This document shows, piece by piece, positions 37,925-48,833 of a stretch of 53,924 nucleotides of DNA; positions within the stretch are counted from its first letter, which is position 1; each line of letters begins with the position of its first letter. The stretch spans positions 1 to 53,924 of the forward strand of contig BAXO01000030.1 in NCBI GenBank assembly GCA_001310555.1, read 5' to 3'. This stretch comes from Bacillus sp. JCM 19058 (lineage in GTDB: Bacteria > Bacillota > Bacilli > Bacillales_H > Bacillaceae_D). A program made the translations under genes and the position numbers. Under the pieces are notes generated by a model. That model saw only the letters and a program-made list of their open reading frames with translations. It had not been told where the DNA came from and did not search any database.

Positions 37925-39078
37925 ATGAGTTCGTTATTTCCAACCTATGCGAAATGGAATGTACATGTTAAACAAGGAAAAGGTGCGACTTTAATCGACG
38001 ATTCTGGTAAGAAATACATAGATTTTGTTGCCGGGATCGGGGTTTGTAATCTTGGCCATTGCCACCCAAATGTCATTTCAGCCGTGAAACAGCAGCTCGA
38101 TCAGCTTTGGCATGCCTCGAACCTGTTTCAGCTTGAGGGGCAGGAGCAGGTTGCCACGAAGCTAGCGGAGGAAAGTGCAGGCGATCTTGTGTTTTTTTTG
38201 CAATAGCGGTGCAGAAGCAAACGAGGCGGCGCTTAAGCTGGCTCGTAAGGCGACTCAAAAGCATCATATTGTTACTCTGACTAATTCCTTTCACGGTAGA
38301 ACGCTTGGAACTCTCGCTGCGACTGGGCAGGAAAAGGTACAAACAGGATTCGGTCCTCTCTTGCCTCAGTTTACACATGTAGCGCTCAATGATATTGATG
38401 CCCTGCAACAGGCGATAACAGACGACACGGCGGCTGTCATGGTGGAAGTCGTTCAAGGAGAGGGTGGAGTCAATCTGATGGATCAAAGCTATGCAGAGGC
38501 GCTGAACGACCTTTGCCAGCAAAAAGGGGTACTTCTCATTGTGGATGAAATCCAGACTGGAATCGGCCGTACGGGAAAGCGGTTTGCCTATGAGCATTAT
38601 GGACTTGTACCCGATATTTTTACTGTGGCTAAGGGACTCGGAAATGGGTTTCCGGTCGGTGCATGATCGGAAAGGCAGAGCTGGCCCATGCATTTGAAGC
38701 AGGAAGTCATGGTTCGACCTTTGGAGGGAATCCATTGGCGATGGCAGCGGCCAAAGCAGTGCTAGACGAAGTTTTTCATGAACCGTTTTTGGAGCAAGTT
38801 CGTTTAAAGGGTGCGTGGCTAGTGGAGCAATTGCAGAAAAGGCTGACGTATAGCAGTGAAGTCGCTCGATACGGGGACTTGGCCTCATGGTTGGTATTGA
38901 GTGCAAGCATCCGGTAGCTTCATTGCTGCAAGCCTGTCGCGAAAAAGGGTTGCTCGTCCTGCAGGCAGGGCCTAACGTCATTCGGATGCTGCCACCGCTA
39001 AATATAACCGAGGAAGAGCTGTCTGCGGCTGTAGCGATTATGGAGGATGCTTTCGCAGAAGTGTTCGCCGTTTCCTGA
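37925..39078 (+). pseudogene. argD: Acetylornithine aminotransferase, three apparent frameshifts
   Basis: PLP-dependent class III aminotransferase, about 384 residues, converting N-acetylglutamate semialdehyde to N-acetylornithine. It has FVAGIGVCNLGHCHP and [17 protein letters not shown] (phosphate-binding). [15 protein letters not shown] and [15 protein letters not shown] (PLP-binding Asp) follow. The Schiff-base lysine lies in [17 protein letters not shown], then HGSTFGGNPLAMAA. Breaks: T8 at 38188-38195 (one extra), one A near 38663 and one G near 38876. AAAGAGAGGG precedes the ATG. Confidence 0.92.
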
Positions 39079-39154
39079 GCAGGAACATCGTCGCCCGGCT
39101 TTGACAAGGGCTCATTTTAGACAGAGCGCTTTTAGAGTCGGATTACCGCGGCTA

Positions 39155-39196
39155 ATTATACTCATCTATGTATAAAAATACTTACATGAGTATAAT
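39155..39196 (+). promoter_or_regulatory. Internal promoter and ARG box before carA
   Basis: ATTATACTCAT (39155-39165) and ATGAGTATAAT (39186-39196) form a perfect 11-bp inverted repeat. Between them TATGTATAAAAATACTTA (39167-39184) fits TNTGNATWWWWATNCANA with a single mismatch. The right arm ends in TATAAT, a ready -10. This suggests carA-carB-argF can be transcribed from an ArgR-controlled internal promoter in the 140-bp gap after argD. Confidence 0.6.
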
Positions 39197-39221
39197 CATC
39201 ACTTCGGATGGAGGGAGAAAC

Positions 39222-40304
39222 ATGAAAGGCTATATCGTACTTGAAACAGGGAGATCTTTGAAGGAAGCTTGCATGGTCCCGAGCAGGAAGTTCATGGAGA
39301 AATTGTCTTTTTTTACTGGAGTTACCGGGTATCAGGAAGTATTAAGCGATCCTTCATTTAAAGGGCAAATGGTCGTCTTCACTTATCCGTTGCTTGGAAA
39401 TTACGGTATTAATGAAAACGATTTTGAAAGCTTGCAAGCGCAGGCTTCTGCTTTGATTGTTAGTGAAGTTAATGAAACCGGCTATCATTATGAAGCCTCT
39501 ATGTCCCTAACCGATTGCTGTTTGCAAATGAATCTCCCGCTCGTTACCGATGTCGATACAAGGGCGATCGTTAAACGAATTCGAGAGCATGGTGATATGC
39601 GGGCTGTTTTGACAACAAAGCCTGAACAGGTGGATTTCGCAAATGCTCGCAGTCTTGCTGTGGAGGATGTCGTACCAAAAGTATCAACGAAAGATATTTT
39701 GCAATTCGGGTCAGGTGATTCCCATATAGTCATGGTCGATTTTGGCTACAAAAAAAATCGATCGTCGAGCATTTACTAAGCCAGCATTATAAGGTGACGG
39801 TGGTGCCACACGATAGCTCATTAGAGGAGATCGAGCAGCTTGCTCCTGACGGAATTTTGTTGTCAAATGGACCGGGAAACCCGAAACGGCTTGAGGCACT
39901 TCTACCGACAGTGCAAGCGCTGGCCAAAAAATATCCGACACTCGGAATTTGTTTAGGGCATCAGCTGTTGGCACTTGCTTTTGGCGCAAATACAGAAAAG
40001 CTAACGTTCGGTCATCGTGGAGCCAATCAGCCAGTGCTCGATCTACAGACGAACAAGGTATACATGACCTCACAAAACCATAGCTACGTCGTTAAGGAAG
40101 AGTCTCTTGCTGGCACTGGATTGTGTGCTCGATTCATAAATATTAACGATCGTTCTATCGAAGGCCTGACGCATGAAGCGTATCCGATCGTTTCGATTCA
40201 GTTTCATCCAGAGGCCCATCCGGGTCCAGGTGATACCACGCATTTATTCGAGCTGTTTTTTTGAAATGGTAAGCCGCAAAGGGAGAGAAAAAGCGTATGC
40301 CTAA
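39222..40304 (+). pseudogene. carA: Carbamoyl-phosphate synthase small subunit, four apparent indels
   Basis: Glutaminase subunit of carbamoyl phosphate synthase, about 360 residues. The N-terminal domain has FFTGVTGYQEVLSDPSFKGQ; the class I amidotransferase domain has LSNGPGNPK, the catalytic GICLGHQLLALAFG and FHPEAHPGPGD (His-Glu). Residues about 13-33 are out of frame as written: shifted, they read EIFEGSLHGPEQEVHGEIVF. One G is missing near 39252 and T7 at 39320-39326 is one too long. Further breaks: A8 at 39750-39757 and T7 at 40255-40261; the corrected end, [10 protein letters not shown], overlaps the carB start. Confidence 0.92.
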
Positions 40305-43300
40305 ATTTGATGAAATATCAACGGTCCTAGTCATTGGCTCAGGACCCATTGTTATCGGCCAGGCAGCAGAGTTTGATTATGCTGGCACGCAGGCCTGCCT
40401 TGCTTTACGCGAGGAGGGAATCAAGGTCGTCCTTATTAACAACAATCCAGCAACAGTCATGACGGACGATTCCTGTGCGGATGTCGTTTACTTTGAGCCG
40501 CTAACAGTGGAAAGTATTGAACGCATTATAAAAAAAAGAAAAGCCGGATGGCCTACTCGCAACTTTAGGAGGGCAGACTGGCTTGAACCTAGCTTTAGCT
40601 TTAGACGAAACAGGAATTTTAGAGCAATACGGTGTGCAAATGTTAGGGACACCGATCGATTCGATTAAAAAGGGCGAAGATCGGGAACTGTTTCGCAGCC
40701 TGATGAGCGAGCTGAATGAACCGGTACCGGAAAGCGAAATTGTCAAAGAAATTGATGGAGCACTTCGTTTCGCCCAAAAGGTTGGCTTTCCGATTATCGT
40801 CCGCCCGGCTTATACACTTGGCGGAGCCGGTGGTGGGATTGCTAACGATGAACAGGCGTTGCGAACTATAATTAAGGGAGGTCTGTCTTTAAGTCCGATC
40901 GGGCAATGCTTGATCGAGAAAAGCATTGCCGGTTTTAAGGAAATTGAATATGAAGTGATGCGTGACAGCAACGATACGTGTATCACCGTTTGTAATATGG
41001 AAAATATTGATCCGGTCGGAATCCATACCGGGGATTCGATAGTCGTCGCTCCGTCCCAAACGTTAACCGATGTTGAATATCAAATGCTCCGCTCTGTCTC
41101 CATTAAAATTATCCGGGCACTTGGAATCGTCGGTGGCTGCAATATCCAATTTGCGCTCGATCCGAAAAGCAAGCAATACTATTTAATCGAAGTCAATCCT
41201 CGAGTCAGTCGCTCTTCTGCTTTAGCATCGAAGGCAACGGGGTACCCCATTGCCCGAATGGCGGCGAAATTAAGTTTAGGTTACCATTTGCATGAGCTCT
41301 TGAACCCGGTGACAGGGCATACGTATGCAAGCTTTGAACCGGCATTGGATTATCTCGTCGTTAAATTTCCGCGCTGGCCATTTGACAAATTTGTACACGC
41401 CGATCGAACCTTAGGGACGCAAATGAAAGCAACTGGTGAAGTGATGGCGATTGAGCGGAACCTTGAAGCAGCTTTGCAAAAGGCGGTACGCTCACTTGAG
41501 CTAAAAACGCAAGGACTTTCGCTGTCACTGCTCGAATCGTGGAATGAGAAAGAGCTGTGGGCTAGTGTGAAGCAGGCAGACGATCGCCGTTTCTTTGCGA
41601 TTCTCGAACTGCTCAGAAATGGTGTATTGCTTAAGCAAATTCATCAGGAAACGAACATCGACGAATTCTTTCTCGCTTCATTTGCCAAGCTGGTCGCTTT
41701 TGAGCAAAAGGCGAAGGACGTATCGTTCGAGACTGTTACGCCCGATGAGCTGAAGCGGCTGAAAATGTTAGGTTTTTCTGATCAATGGCTGGCGGCAACT
41801 TGGATGTAGAAGAGAATGCACTTAGGGAAAAGCGAAAACAGCTGAACATTGTTCCATCCTACAAAATGGTCGATACGTGTGCCGGAGAATTTACGGCATC
41901 CACCGCGTACTATTATTCCAGTTGGGCCGGAGAAAGCGATGTGAGCCCACTTTCGAATAAGAAAAAAATTCTGATCGTCGGTTCCGGACCGATTCGGATA
42001 GGTCAAGGAATTGAATTTGATTATTGTTCCGTCCATGGGGCTCACAGCTTACATCGGCTCGGGTACGAGGCAATTATTATGAATAACAATCCGGAAACAG
42101 TCAGCACGGACTATGCAACCGCTGATCGGCTATACTTTGAACCGATTACGGTTGAGGATGTTCTCCACGTTGCCGAGCTCGAGCAAGTGGAAGGTGTGAT
42201 CGTCCAGCTCGGAGGTCAAACAGCCATTTCATTAGCGGAAGGTCTGGAGAAGGCAGGGCTCGTTCTATACGGTACAAAGCAGCAAACAATCGATCAGCTT
42301 GAGGATCGCGGCCACTTCTATCGCTTTATGAATGAGGTTGATGTTCCTCATATTCCCGGTCAGACGGCAAACAATGAAGCTGATGCAGTGGGGCAGGCAG
42401 AAGAAATCGGCTTTCCGGTGCTCATTCGACCGTCCTATGTCATTGGCGGTCAAGGAATGGTCATCTTTTCGTCTAAGGAAGAACTGGTCAATTATATGAA
42501 TGACCATCGAAACGAAGTGGCGTTTCCGCTTTTAATCGACGCCTATTATCCAGGAACCGAGCTCGAGGTTGACGCACTCACGGATGGCAAGGACGTCTTT
42601 ATTGCTGGCATTTTTGAACATATAGAAAAGGCGGGCGTGCACTCAGGAGACAGTATCGCTGTTACCCCACCAGTATCGCTTCAAGACGATGTTAAGCAGG
42701 TCATCTGGGATTATACAATAAAAGTAGCCAGAGGGATGGATTTCAAAGGGGTTTTCAACATTCAATTCGTCCTGTTTGAGGGGGAGCTTTTCGTCATCGA
42801 AATTAATCCACGAGCTTCCAGGACCGTTCCTATTTTTAGTAAGGTAACAAACAGGCCGCTAATCGATTATACGGTTCAGCTATTGCTCGGGGCGGCTCTT
42901 CCCTCACTCGGAATTTCGGCAGGCTTTGCTGAAGAAACGGCCTTTTATACAGTAAAAGCACCCGTATTTTCCTATCAGAAGCTGTCAGGTGTGGACCCGC
43001 TGCTAGAGGCGGAAATGAAATCAACTGGCGAACTGATTAGTATTAGCAACGAGTTGCCCGAAGCGTACTACAAGGCATTTGCCTGGGAGAAGCGCAAATG
43101 CCTGCTATTTATAAAGGGCAGGGGACCATATTTGTCGATGCAGATGCGAGTCAGTCTGAGTTGTTTTTACCGTATGCTGAAGCTCTAACTCAGCTCGGCT
43201 TTACCCTCGTAAATGAGGAATTTGAACAGTGGGTTGTTTCAGATGAAGCCGTCGCTCTTATTAGCTTGCCTAAGCCAGGCTTTAAAACGGGTCAAACAAA

Positions 43301-43468
43301 GCGTCAGCTTGCCTTGTCACAACGGCTGTCCGTCCTGACGGAAATGTCGACATTAGAGGCGATGCTTGCTGGCCGAAAACGGTCAACGGTTACTTGTCGC
43401 TCCTTGCAGGAATGGCTAAAGGAAGAAAAAGTCGTTTTTGCATACAAATTAAAAGGATGTGAGTTATT

Positions 43469-43472
<4 letters not shown>
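40297..43472 (+). pseudogene. carB: Carbamoyl-phosphate synthase large subunit, three apparent frameshifts
   Basis: Synthase subunit of about 1058 residues, with two homologous ATP-grasp halves. The first half has [21 protein letters not shown] and [12 protein letters not shown]. The second has ILIVGSGPIRIGQGIEFDYC and RPSYVIGGQGM. Both have NPRxSRS/T metal sites ([33 protein letters not shown]). The C-terminal regulatory domain is IFVDADASQSELFLPYAEAL. It is somewhat short in that domain, like arginine-specific forms. Breaks: A7 near 40530, one base near 41806 and one near 43090. GGGAGAG precedes the ATG inside carA. Confidence 0.93.
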
Positions 43473-44419
<947 letters not shown>

Positions 44420-44478
44420 AAAGCGCGCTCATGATTTTGTTATTACGGGAGATGCTATCGGTTGAAGGAGGTCTTCCA

Positions 44479-44658
44479 ATGGGACAAAATCATCAATTTG
44501 AACCTGGCCAAAAAGCGCCAAACAATGGAATATATGTAGAAATTGGAGAAACAGGCAGCACGGTTTTAAACCCGAAATCGGTAAAGCTAGAAGCTGGAGA
44601 TACGTTCCCAGAGACGACGAATGAAAACCGTAAATGGATGCCGAAGCGTAAGCCTTAA
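44479..44658 (+). CDS. yjzC: YjzC family protein
   Basis: A 59-residue soluble protein. GQNHQFEPGQKAPNNGIYVE at the N-terminus and VKLEAGDTFPETTNENRKW at the C-terminus match the YjzC family of unknown function. The ATG at 44479 follows GAAGGAGGT at ideal spacing; upstream in-frame starts are poorer. In B. subtilis yjzC also lies after argF, so synteny supports the call. Confidence 0.88.
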   Translation: MGQNHQFEPGQKAPNNGIYVEIGETGSTVLNPKSVKLEAGDTFPETTNENRKWMPKRKP

Positions 44659-44731
44659 GGGCGCGGGCTTGATTATCCAGACAAGCGAACCATCCGCTTG
44701 CCACTAAAAATGCCGCTCTAAAACAACTGTA

Positions 44732-44769
44732 AAAAACGAGTATGAAAGTCACTTTTCATACTCGTTTTT
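44732..44769. terminator. Bidirectional terminator between yjzC and the DNA ligase gene
   Basis: AAAAACGAGTATGAAA (44732-44747) pairs with the stretch CTTTTCATACTCGTTTTT (to 44769) around a short loop. A and T tracts on either side suit convergent transcription. Confidence 0.88.
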
Positions 44770-44775
44770 ATACAA

Positions 44776-45342
44776 TCAAACGGTTTTGTTATTAGTAATA
44801 GTTACCCATTTGCTGCTCCGACTTCCAAAATGGTATTTTGATAGCTTGTCCTTCAGCACGACTCCTTCTAACTTCTGCGCACAAACCTCACGGTAGTAAT
44901 CGGTTCCGCGACCGACGACATATCGTATTTTTACTAAGGAAGTTGTATCTTCAGGCAAGGCTTGCTGTAAAAGCATTTTCCGTTCAATCAGTGTATGCTG
45001 ATGGAGTGGATGGCCCCGATAGTTTAACAGATCGAAAGCAACATAAGTAACCGTCGCTTGGAAGTTATGCTCGAGCCATGCACAAATCCCACTGTAATCA
45101 GGCCTTCCGTCCCGATCGGTCAGCACTAATTCACCATCAAGGATCATATCTTCACTTAGTGAGAGCTTTTCCTCAAGAATAGGAATGCTTAGCTCTTCGC
45201 CTTGCTTCGTATAAAAGAGTGTTTTTCCGCGCTTATGTACGAGAAGTAAGCGAATCCCGTCCAATTTCAGCTCTGTTAAATAACGCTCGCTATCGAAGGG
45301 ACGGTTGTCGGGAGCAGCTTGCGGCAGCATTGGTATTGGCAC
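44776..45342 (-). CDS. Minimal ATP-dependent DNA ligase (adenylation domain only)
   Basis: A 188-residue protein with the nucleotidyltransferase motifs of ATP-dependent DNA ligases: ELKLDGIRLLL (motif I, lysine adenylated), DGELVLTDRDGRPDY (III), YVAFDLLNYRG (IIIa), EGVVLKD (IV) and SKWVTI (V). It ends right after motif V, so the OB-fold domain that normally closes over DNA is missing. The terminator follows at once, which argues against a frameshifted tail. GTG start at 45342 after GAGGAG. Related Bacillus proteins (LigB/YoqV) are longer. Repair or plasmid/phage origin are both possible. Confidence 0.8.
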   Translation of the reverse strand: MPIPMLPQAAPDNRPFDSERYLTELKLDGIRLLLVHKRGKTLFYTKQGEELSIPILEEKLSLSEDMILDGELVLTDRDGRPDYSGICAWLEHNFQATVTYVAFDLLNYRGHPLHQHTLIERKMLLQQALPEDTTSLVKIRYVVGRGTDYYREVCAQKLEGVVLKDKLSKYHFGSRSSKWVTITNNKTV

Positions 45343-45548
45343 TTTCAGTCACGCTCCTCTTGCTCAATTATACATAGATAGAAAAAGATTGTAGATAAGC
45401 AAATCCTGGCAAACACATTTAAAGCTTTTGCATAAGCTAATAAAGAAGGCAAGTTTTCAATAGGTGCTTCCAAGGAGCCTTGAGGCTGGAAGGTCAGGGC
45501 ATCTGGCAAGCTTAAATAAGCACTACTGTATAATGAAGAGGCGAGGAC
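45343..45548. other. Divergent region between ligase and YjaU-like genes
   Basis: Roughly 200 bp serving both directions. A TATAAT near 45531 lies 18 bp before the YjaU-like start at 45549; no good -35 is seen. No gene in it. Confidence 0.4.
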
Positions 45549-46304
45549 ATGAGGAGCAATTCACGTTTTTTTTGTATCGAGGAACAATGGAATGTTGTCT
45601 ATCACCCGTATCGTCCGAGCGGATTCGCTATTTTTTTTATTATCGGAACACGAGCAAGCAGTTGAGAACGGTACGAGTATTTGGCAGCAGCATCCGGAGA
45701 GAGAGCAATTTATCGAACAGCTCCTGGCTCAAGGGTATATCGTTTTTACTTCAGAGTTATTTGGTCGGCATTGGGGGAGTCAGCGCGCTTGCGATTATGC
45801 GGAGCGTCTATATCATTTTATGATGAAAAATTATATTCTGAATAAAAAAAATTCATTTATTTGCAGAAGGCATGGGAGCTTTACTTGCTCTTCAGCTCAT
45901 GAAAAAGAGGGCCGAGATTGTCCGTTCTTCTTTTTTTATTAATCCGTGTATACATGTGCGAGCGCATTATGAACAGGAAAAGCAAAATAAATTGTACTAC
46001 AAGCGTTTTATTAACGAGTACAGTAAAGCACACGAGGTCAAACAGGATGATTTGGAGAAATTGCAATCGTTTGAAATACCGGTGCCAACCGCAACAGCGA
46101 ACTATCCGCCGGTTCAGATCTATCACCGTATGCAGGAAAAACAGTATCCTTTTTCGCAGCATAGTCGCAGTTTCAGCAATTGCTTGCCCAGAAAGGTCAT
46201 CCAGTCAACCTCCAATTGTATGGAGCTGGCAAATCCTTTTCTTCGTTTTATCAGCCGGCACGACTATTTTTTTCGAAGGAACGAGAAACAGCTCAGTTAA
46301 GTAA
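45549..46304 (+). pseudogene. YjaU-like alpha/beta-hydrolase fold protein, several apparent frameshifts
   Basis: Joined, about 250 residues. It begins RSNSRFFCIEEQWNVVYHP and continues FLLSEHEQAVENGTSIW, then EQFIEQLLAQGYIVFTSELF. The elbow position reads IHLFAEGMGALLALQLM, where an active hydrolase would have GxSxG. The C-terminus after correction reads QFQQLLAQKGHPVNLQLYGA. Breaks: the T8 near 45630, A7 near 45846, one base near 46158 and T7 near 46267. Position between yjzC and yjaV supports YjaU; the missing serine argues against a normal esterase. Confidence 0.6.
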
Positions 46305-46311
46305 CTGTATC

Positions 46312-46352
46312 GCCCTCTCAATCAACGCACTTATGTTACGGAGAGGGCTTTT
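46312..46352 (+). terminator. Terminator after the YjaU-like gene
   Basis: GCCCTCTC (46312-46319) pairs perfectly with GAGAGGGC (46341-46348), followed by TTTTC. Confidence 0.75.
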
Positions 46353-46386
46353 CAGATGAAAAGAAGAGCTTTGGGAGGAGCGGAGT

Positions 46387-47299
46387 ATGAAACGAGTCAT
46401 CGTTACCGGGGGAATGGGATTTATCGGATTTCATTTATGTCAAAGGCTAGTGGAAAATGGTATTGAAGTGATGGCAGTCGATGAAAGACCGAAGGAAAGA
46501 CAAGCCGAGCACGAGGAAAAGGAAATGCGCATTGGTAGAAACGCACTTTTTCGTTTGTATAGTGAGAAGGTCGAAAACGTCAATTTGACTGAACTGTTAA
46601 AGAAGGCTGATACCGTTTTTCATCTCGCCGCTTCTACGCAAATAGAAAGCCATCAAGGCACACATTTGTCCTCCATGATTGAAAATAACGTTCAATTAAC
46701 GAAGCGGCTTTTGCAGGCCTGCCGGAAAGGGGTTCGGTTTATTTATCCTTCGACTGTTCAAGTTTATGGTGAGCGTACAGGTGTAATTAGCGAGCGTACC
46801 TCGGTCAATCCGACAACGCCTTACGGTATTACCAAGCTTGCAAGCGAGCTGATCGTACAAAAGGAAGCAGAGAGGCTAGGACTGAGCTACGTTATTTTGC
46901 GTATGCCCGCAATTTATGGGCCGTGGCAGCGAGAGGATATGCTGTATCAGCAGCTTTTGACAAAGCAAAAGCCAATGACAGTCGAGCATGAAACCGATGT
47001 TCTTTTTGTCGATGATGCTGTCGACTCGTTACTATTAGCGTTGGAAACAGAGCATGTAAATGAAGTGTATCAGCTAGGTAGTGAAAAAAAAGGATTTGTG
47101 GTATGAAGGCGTGAAGCTGCTTACCGATCGACCGGAACAATACAAGCCGAGCGGAATGAAGGCAAGCTATTCTTTTGAAAAATCCCAAAGCATTCTAGGC
47201 TTCCAAGCAAAAACGCCTCTTAAGGAAGGGCTTGCCAAACAACTGCAGCATGTGACACAATGGCAAAAACAGTTAAAGTTTTTAACAGGAGACGAATGA
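46387..47299 (+). pseudogene. NAD-dependent epimerase/dehydratase (YjaV-like), one apparent frameshift
   Basis: Extended short-chain dehydrogenase of about 304 residues. NAD-binding VTGGMGFIGFHLCQRL (residues 6-21) has GxxGxxG. FHLAASTQIES, STVQVYGE and the catalytic YGITK (YxxxK) follow, then LRMPAIYGPWQ. It would act on a nucleotide sugar. The A8 run near 47083-47090 has one extra base; correction gives GSEKKDLWYEGVKLL. GGGAGGAGCGGAGT precedes the ATG. Synteny suggests B. subtilis YjaV. Confidence 0.85.
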
Positions 47300-47300
47300 A

Positions 47301-47478
47301 TTGACTAGAAAAACAGTATTGCTAGGATTCGCAATTTTTACCGTAACAGCCATTCTTACTTTTTTTCCTCTTTCGGTGGATGCAGCTTAATGATGGCCTT
47401 AGCGTGATACTTGCGCTAGTAGCAGGGTTTAGCCTTGAATACGTATATATGAGAGCGGCCAGAAATAACGAAGGGTGA
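47301..47478 (+). pseudogene. Small two-helix membrane protein, one apparent frameshift
   Basis: With one T removed from T7 at 47360-47366 the frame from the TTG at 47301 encodes 58 residues: TRKTVLLGFAIFTVTAILTF (helix 1), a short polar turn RWMQLND, GLSVILALVAGFSLEYVYM (helix 2) and a basic tail. AGGAG lies nine bases before the TTG, right after the epimerase gene. In the text as given it stops after 29 codons. B. subtilis has a small gene (yjzB) at this place; whether they are homologous I cannot say. Confidence 0.55.
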
Positions 47479-47479
47479 C

Positions 47480-47502
47480 GGCTGTGTCAGATTGGCACAG
47501 TC
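47480..47502 (+). terminator. Hairpin closing the yjaV region
   Basis: GGCTGTGTC (47480-47488) pairs along its length, with two wobbles, with GGCACAGTC (47494-47502) around a 5-nt loop, followed by TCTTCGTC. Confidence 0.55.
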
Positions 47503-47558
47503 TCTTCGTCGTTCGCTTGAAAAAAAAGTTGCTATTGAACCATTTTAAAAAGAGGATA

Positions 47559-47587
47559 TTGAGAGCTTTTCTTGAAATAAGTATAGT
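47559..47587 (+). promoter_or_regulatory. SigA promoter of the oxidoreductase-ThuA operon
   Basis: TTGAGA (47559-47564), 17-bp spacer, TATAGT (47582-47587), about 35 bases before the first start. Confidence 0.6.
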
Positions 47588-47621
47588 GGAAGCGTAATTT
47601 TTTTAGGGATGGTGAAAGAAA

Positions 47622-48791
47622 TTGTCGAAAAAAAACAAATTAGAATAGGACTCATCGGCTATAAATTTATGGGAAAAGCACATAGTCTTGCCTACCGTAA
47701 TCTGCCGTTCTTTTTTTGAAACGGATGCACGCCCTGTACTACAGGCGATTGCCGGACGAGATGAAGCTGCGGTAAAAGAGGCGGCAGAAAGATGGGGCTT
47801 TGCTTCCTACGAAACAGATTGGAAGGAACTGATTGCGCGTGAGGATATCGATGTTGTTGATATTGTCGCTCCGAATCATTTGCATGCTGAAATGGCGCTT
47901 GCGGCGATTAAGGCAGGGAAGCATGTATTGTGCGAGAAGCCTCTTGCATTAACATTGGAGCAAGCGAAGGAAATGTATGAAGCGGCAGAGAAGGCTGGCA
48001 TTACACATATGGTTTGTCACAATTATCGCTATGCTCCTGCTGTTCAATACGCGAAAAAGCTGATTTCTGAAGGGCGTTTAGGGGAAATTCGCCATGTGAG
48101 GGCTACCTACTTGCAGGACTGGGTGATGGATCCTGAATTTCCGTTAACTTGGCGTATGAAAAAAGAGATTACTGGCACCGGAGCGCTTGGAGATATCGGG
48201 GCGCACAGCCTCGATTTGGCACGCTTTCTCGTGGGCGAATTTAAGGAAGTCGTCGCCATGATGGAAACGTTTATTAAGGAGCGTCCGCTTGGTGAAATGG
48301 CCGGAGGCTTGCGCGCTCAGACTTCTGGTGCAGAAAAAGGGGAAGTCACTGTCGACGATGCGACTGCTTTTCTCGCTCGCTTTGAAAATGGCGCTTTTGG
48401 AACCTTTGAAGCCACTCGTTTTGCAGGCGGTAACCGCAATGGCAACCGCTTCGAGATCAATGGTGAAAAAGGCTCAATTCGCTGGGATATGGAAAATATG
48501 AATAATCTAGATGTTTATTTTGTGGACGATGAGCCGGGATTACAAGGGTTTCGGCGCATTCATTGTACGGAAGAAGAGCATCCATATGCCGGAGCTTATT
48601 GGCCGTCTGGGCATATTATCGGCTACGAGCATACATTTATTAATCTTTTCTCCGCATTTATGAACGGAATACAAAGTGGAAAACGACCAAAGCCAGACTT
48701 CCGAGATGGCCTTCAGAATCAAATCGTTCTCCACGCGGTTGAAGAATCGGCGAAACGTAAAGCTTGGGTAGAGATTGGCGAATTTTCGTAA
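47622..48791 (+). pseudogene. Gfo/Idh/MocA family oxidoreductase 1, one or two apparent frameshifts
   Basis: NAD(P)-dependent sugar dehydrogenase of about 390 residues. IRIGLIGYKFMGKAHSLAYRN forms the Rossmann start. VVDIVAPNHLHAEMALAAI and GKHVLCEKPLALT (EKP motif) follow. The catalytic region is ALGDIGAHSLDLARFLVG (GxxxDxxxH). The T7 run at 47711-47717 has one extra base. The start is uncertain. TTG 47622 gives SKKKQIRIGLIG if A8 at 47628-47635 lacks one A, while ATG 47609 is in frame without correction but has a poor ribosome site. Substrate is likely an inositol- or hexose-type sugar. Confidence 0.85.
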
Positions 48792-48833
48792 CGCTTGACA
48801 ATGAAAGCGATTTGATTAATAGAGGTGAGTCAT

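Noticed and set aside
38073..39107. A 344-codon open frame opposite argD
   Set aside because: It is the complement of conserved argD sequence, has no ribosome site and low-complexity composition; a shadow frame.
39102..39107. TTGACA after argD as the -35 of a carA promoter
   Set aside because: No acceptable -10 lies 16-18 bp downstream; the TATAAT at 39191 is too far away.
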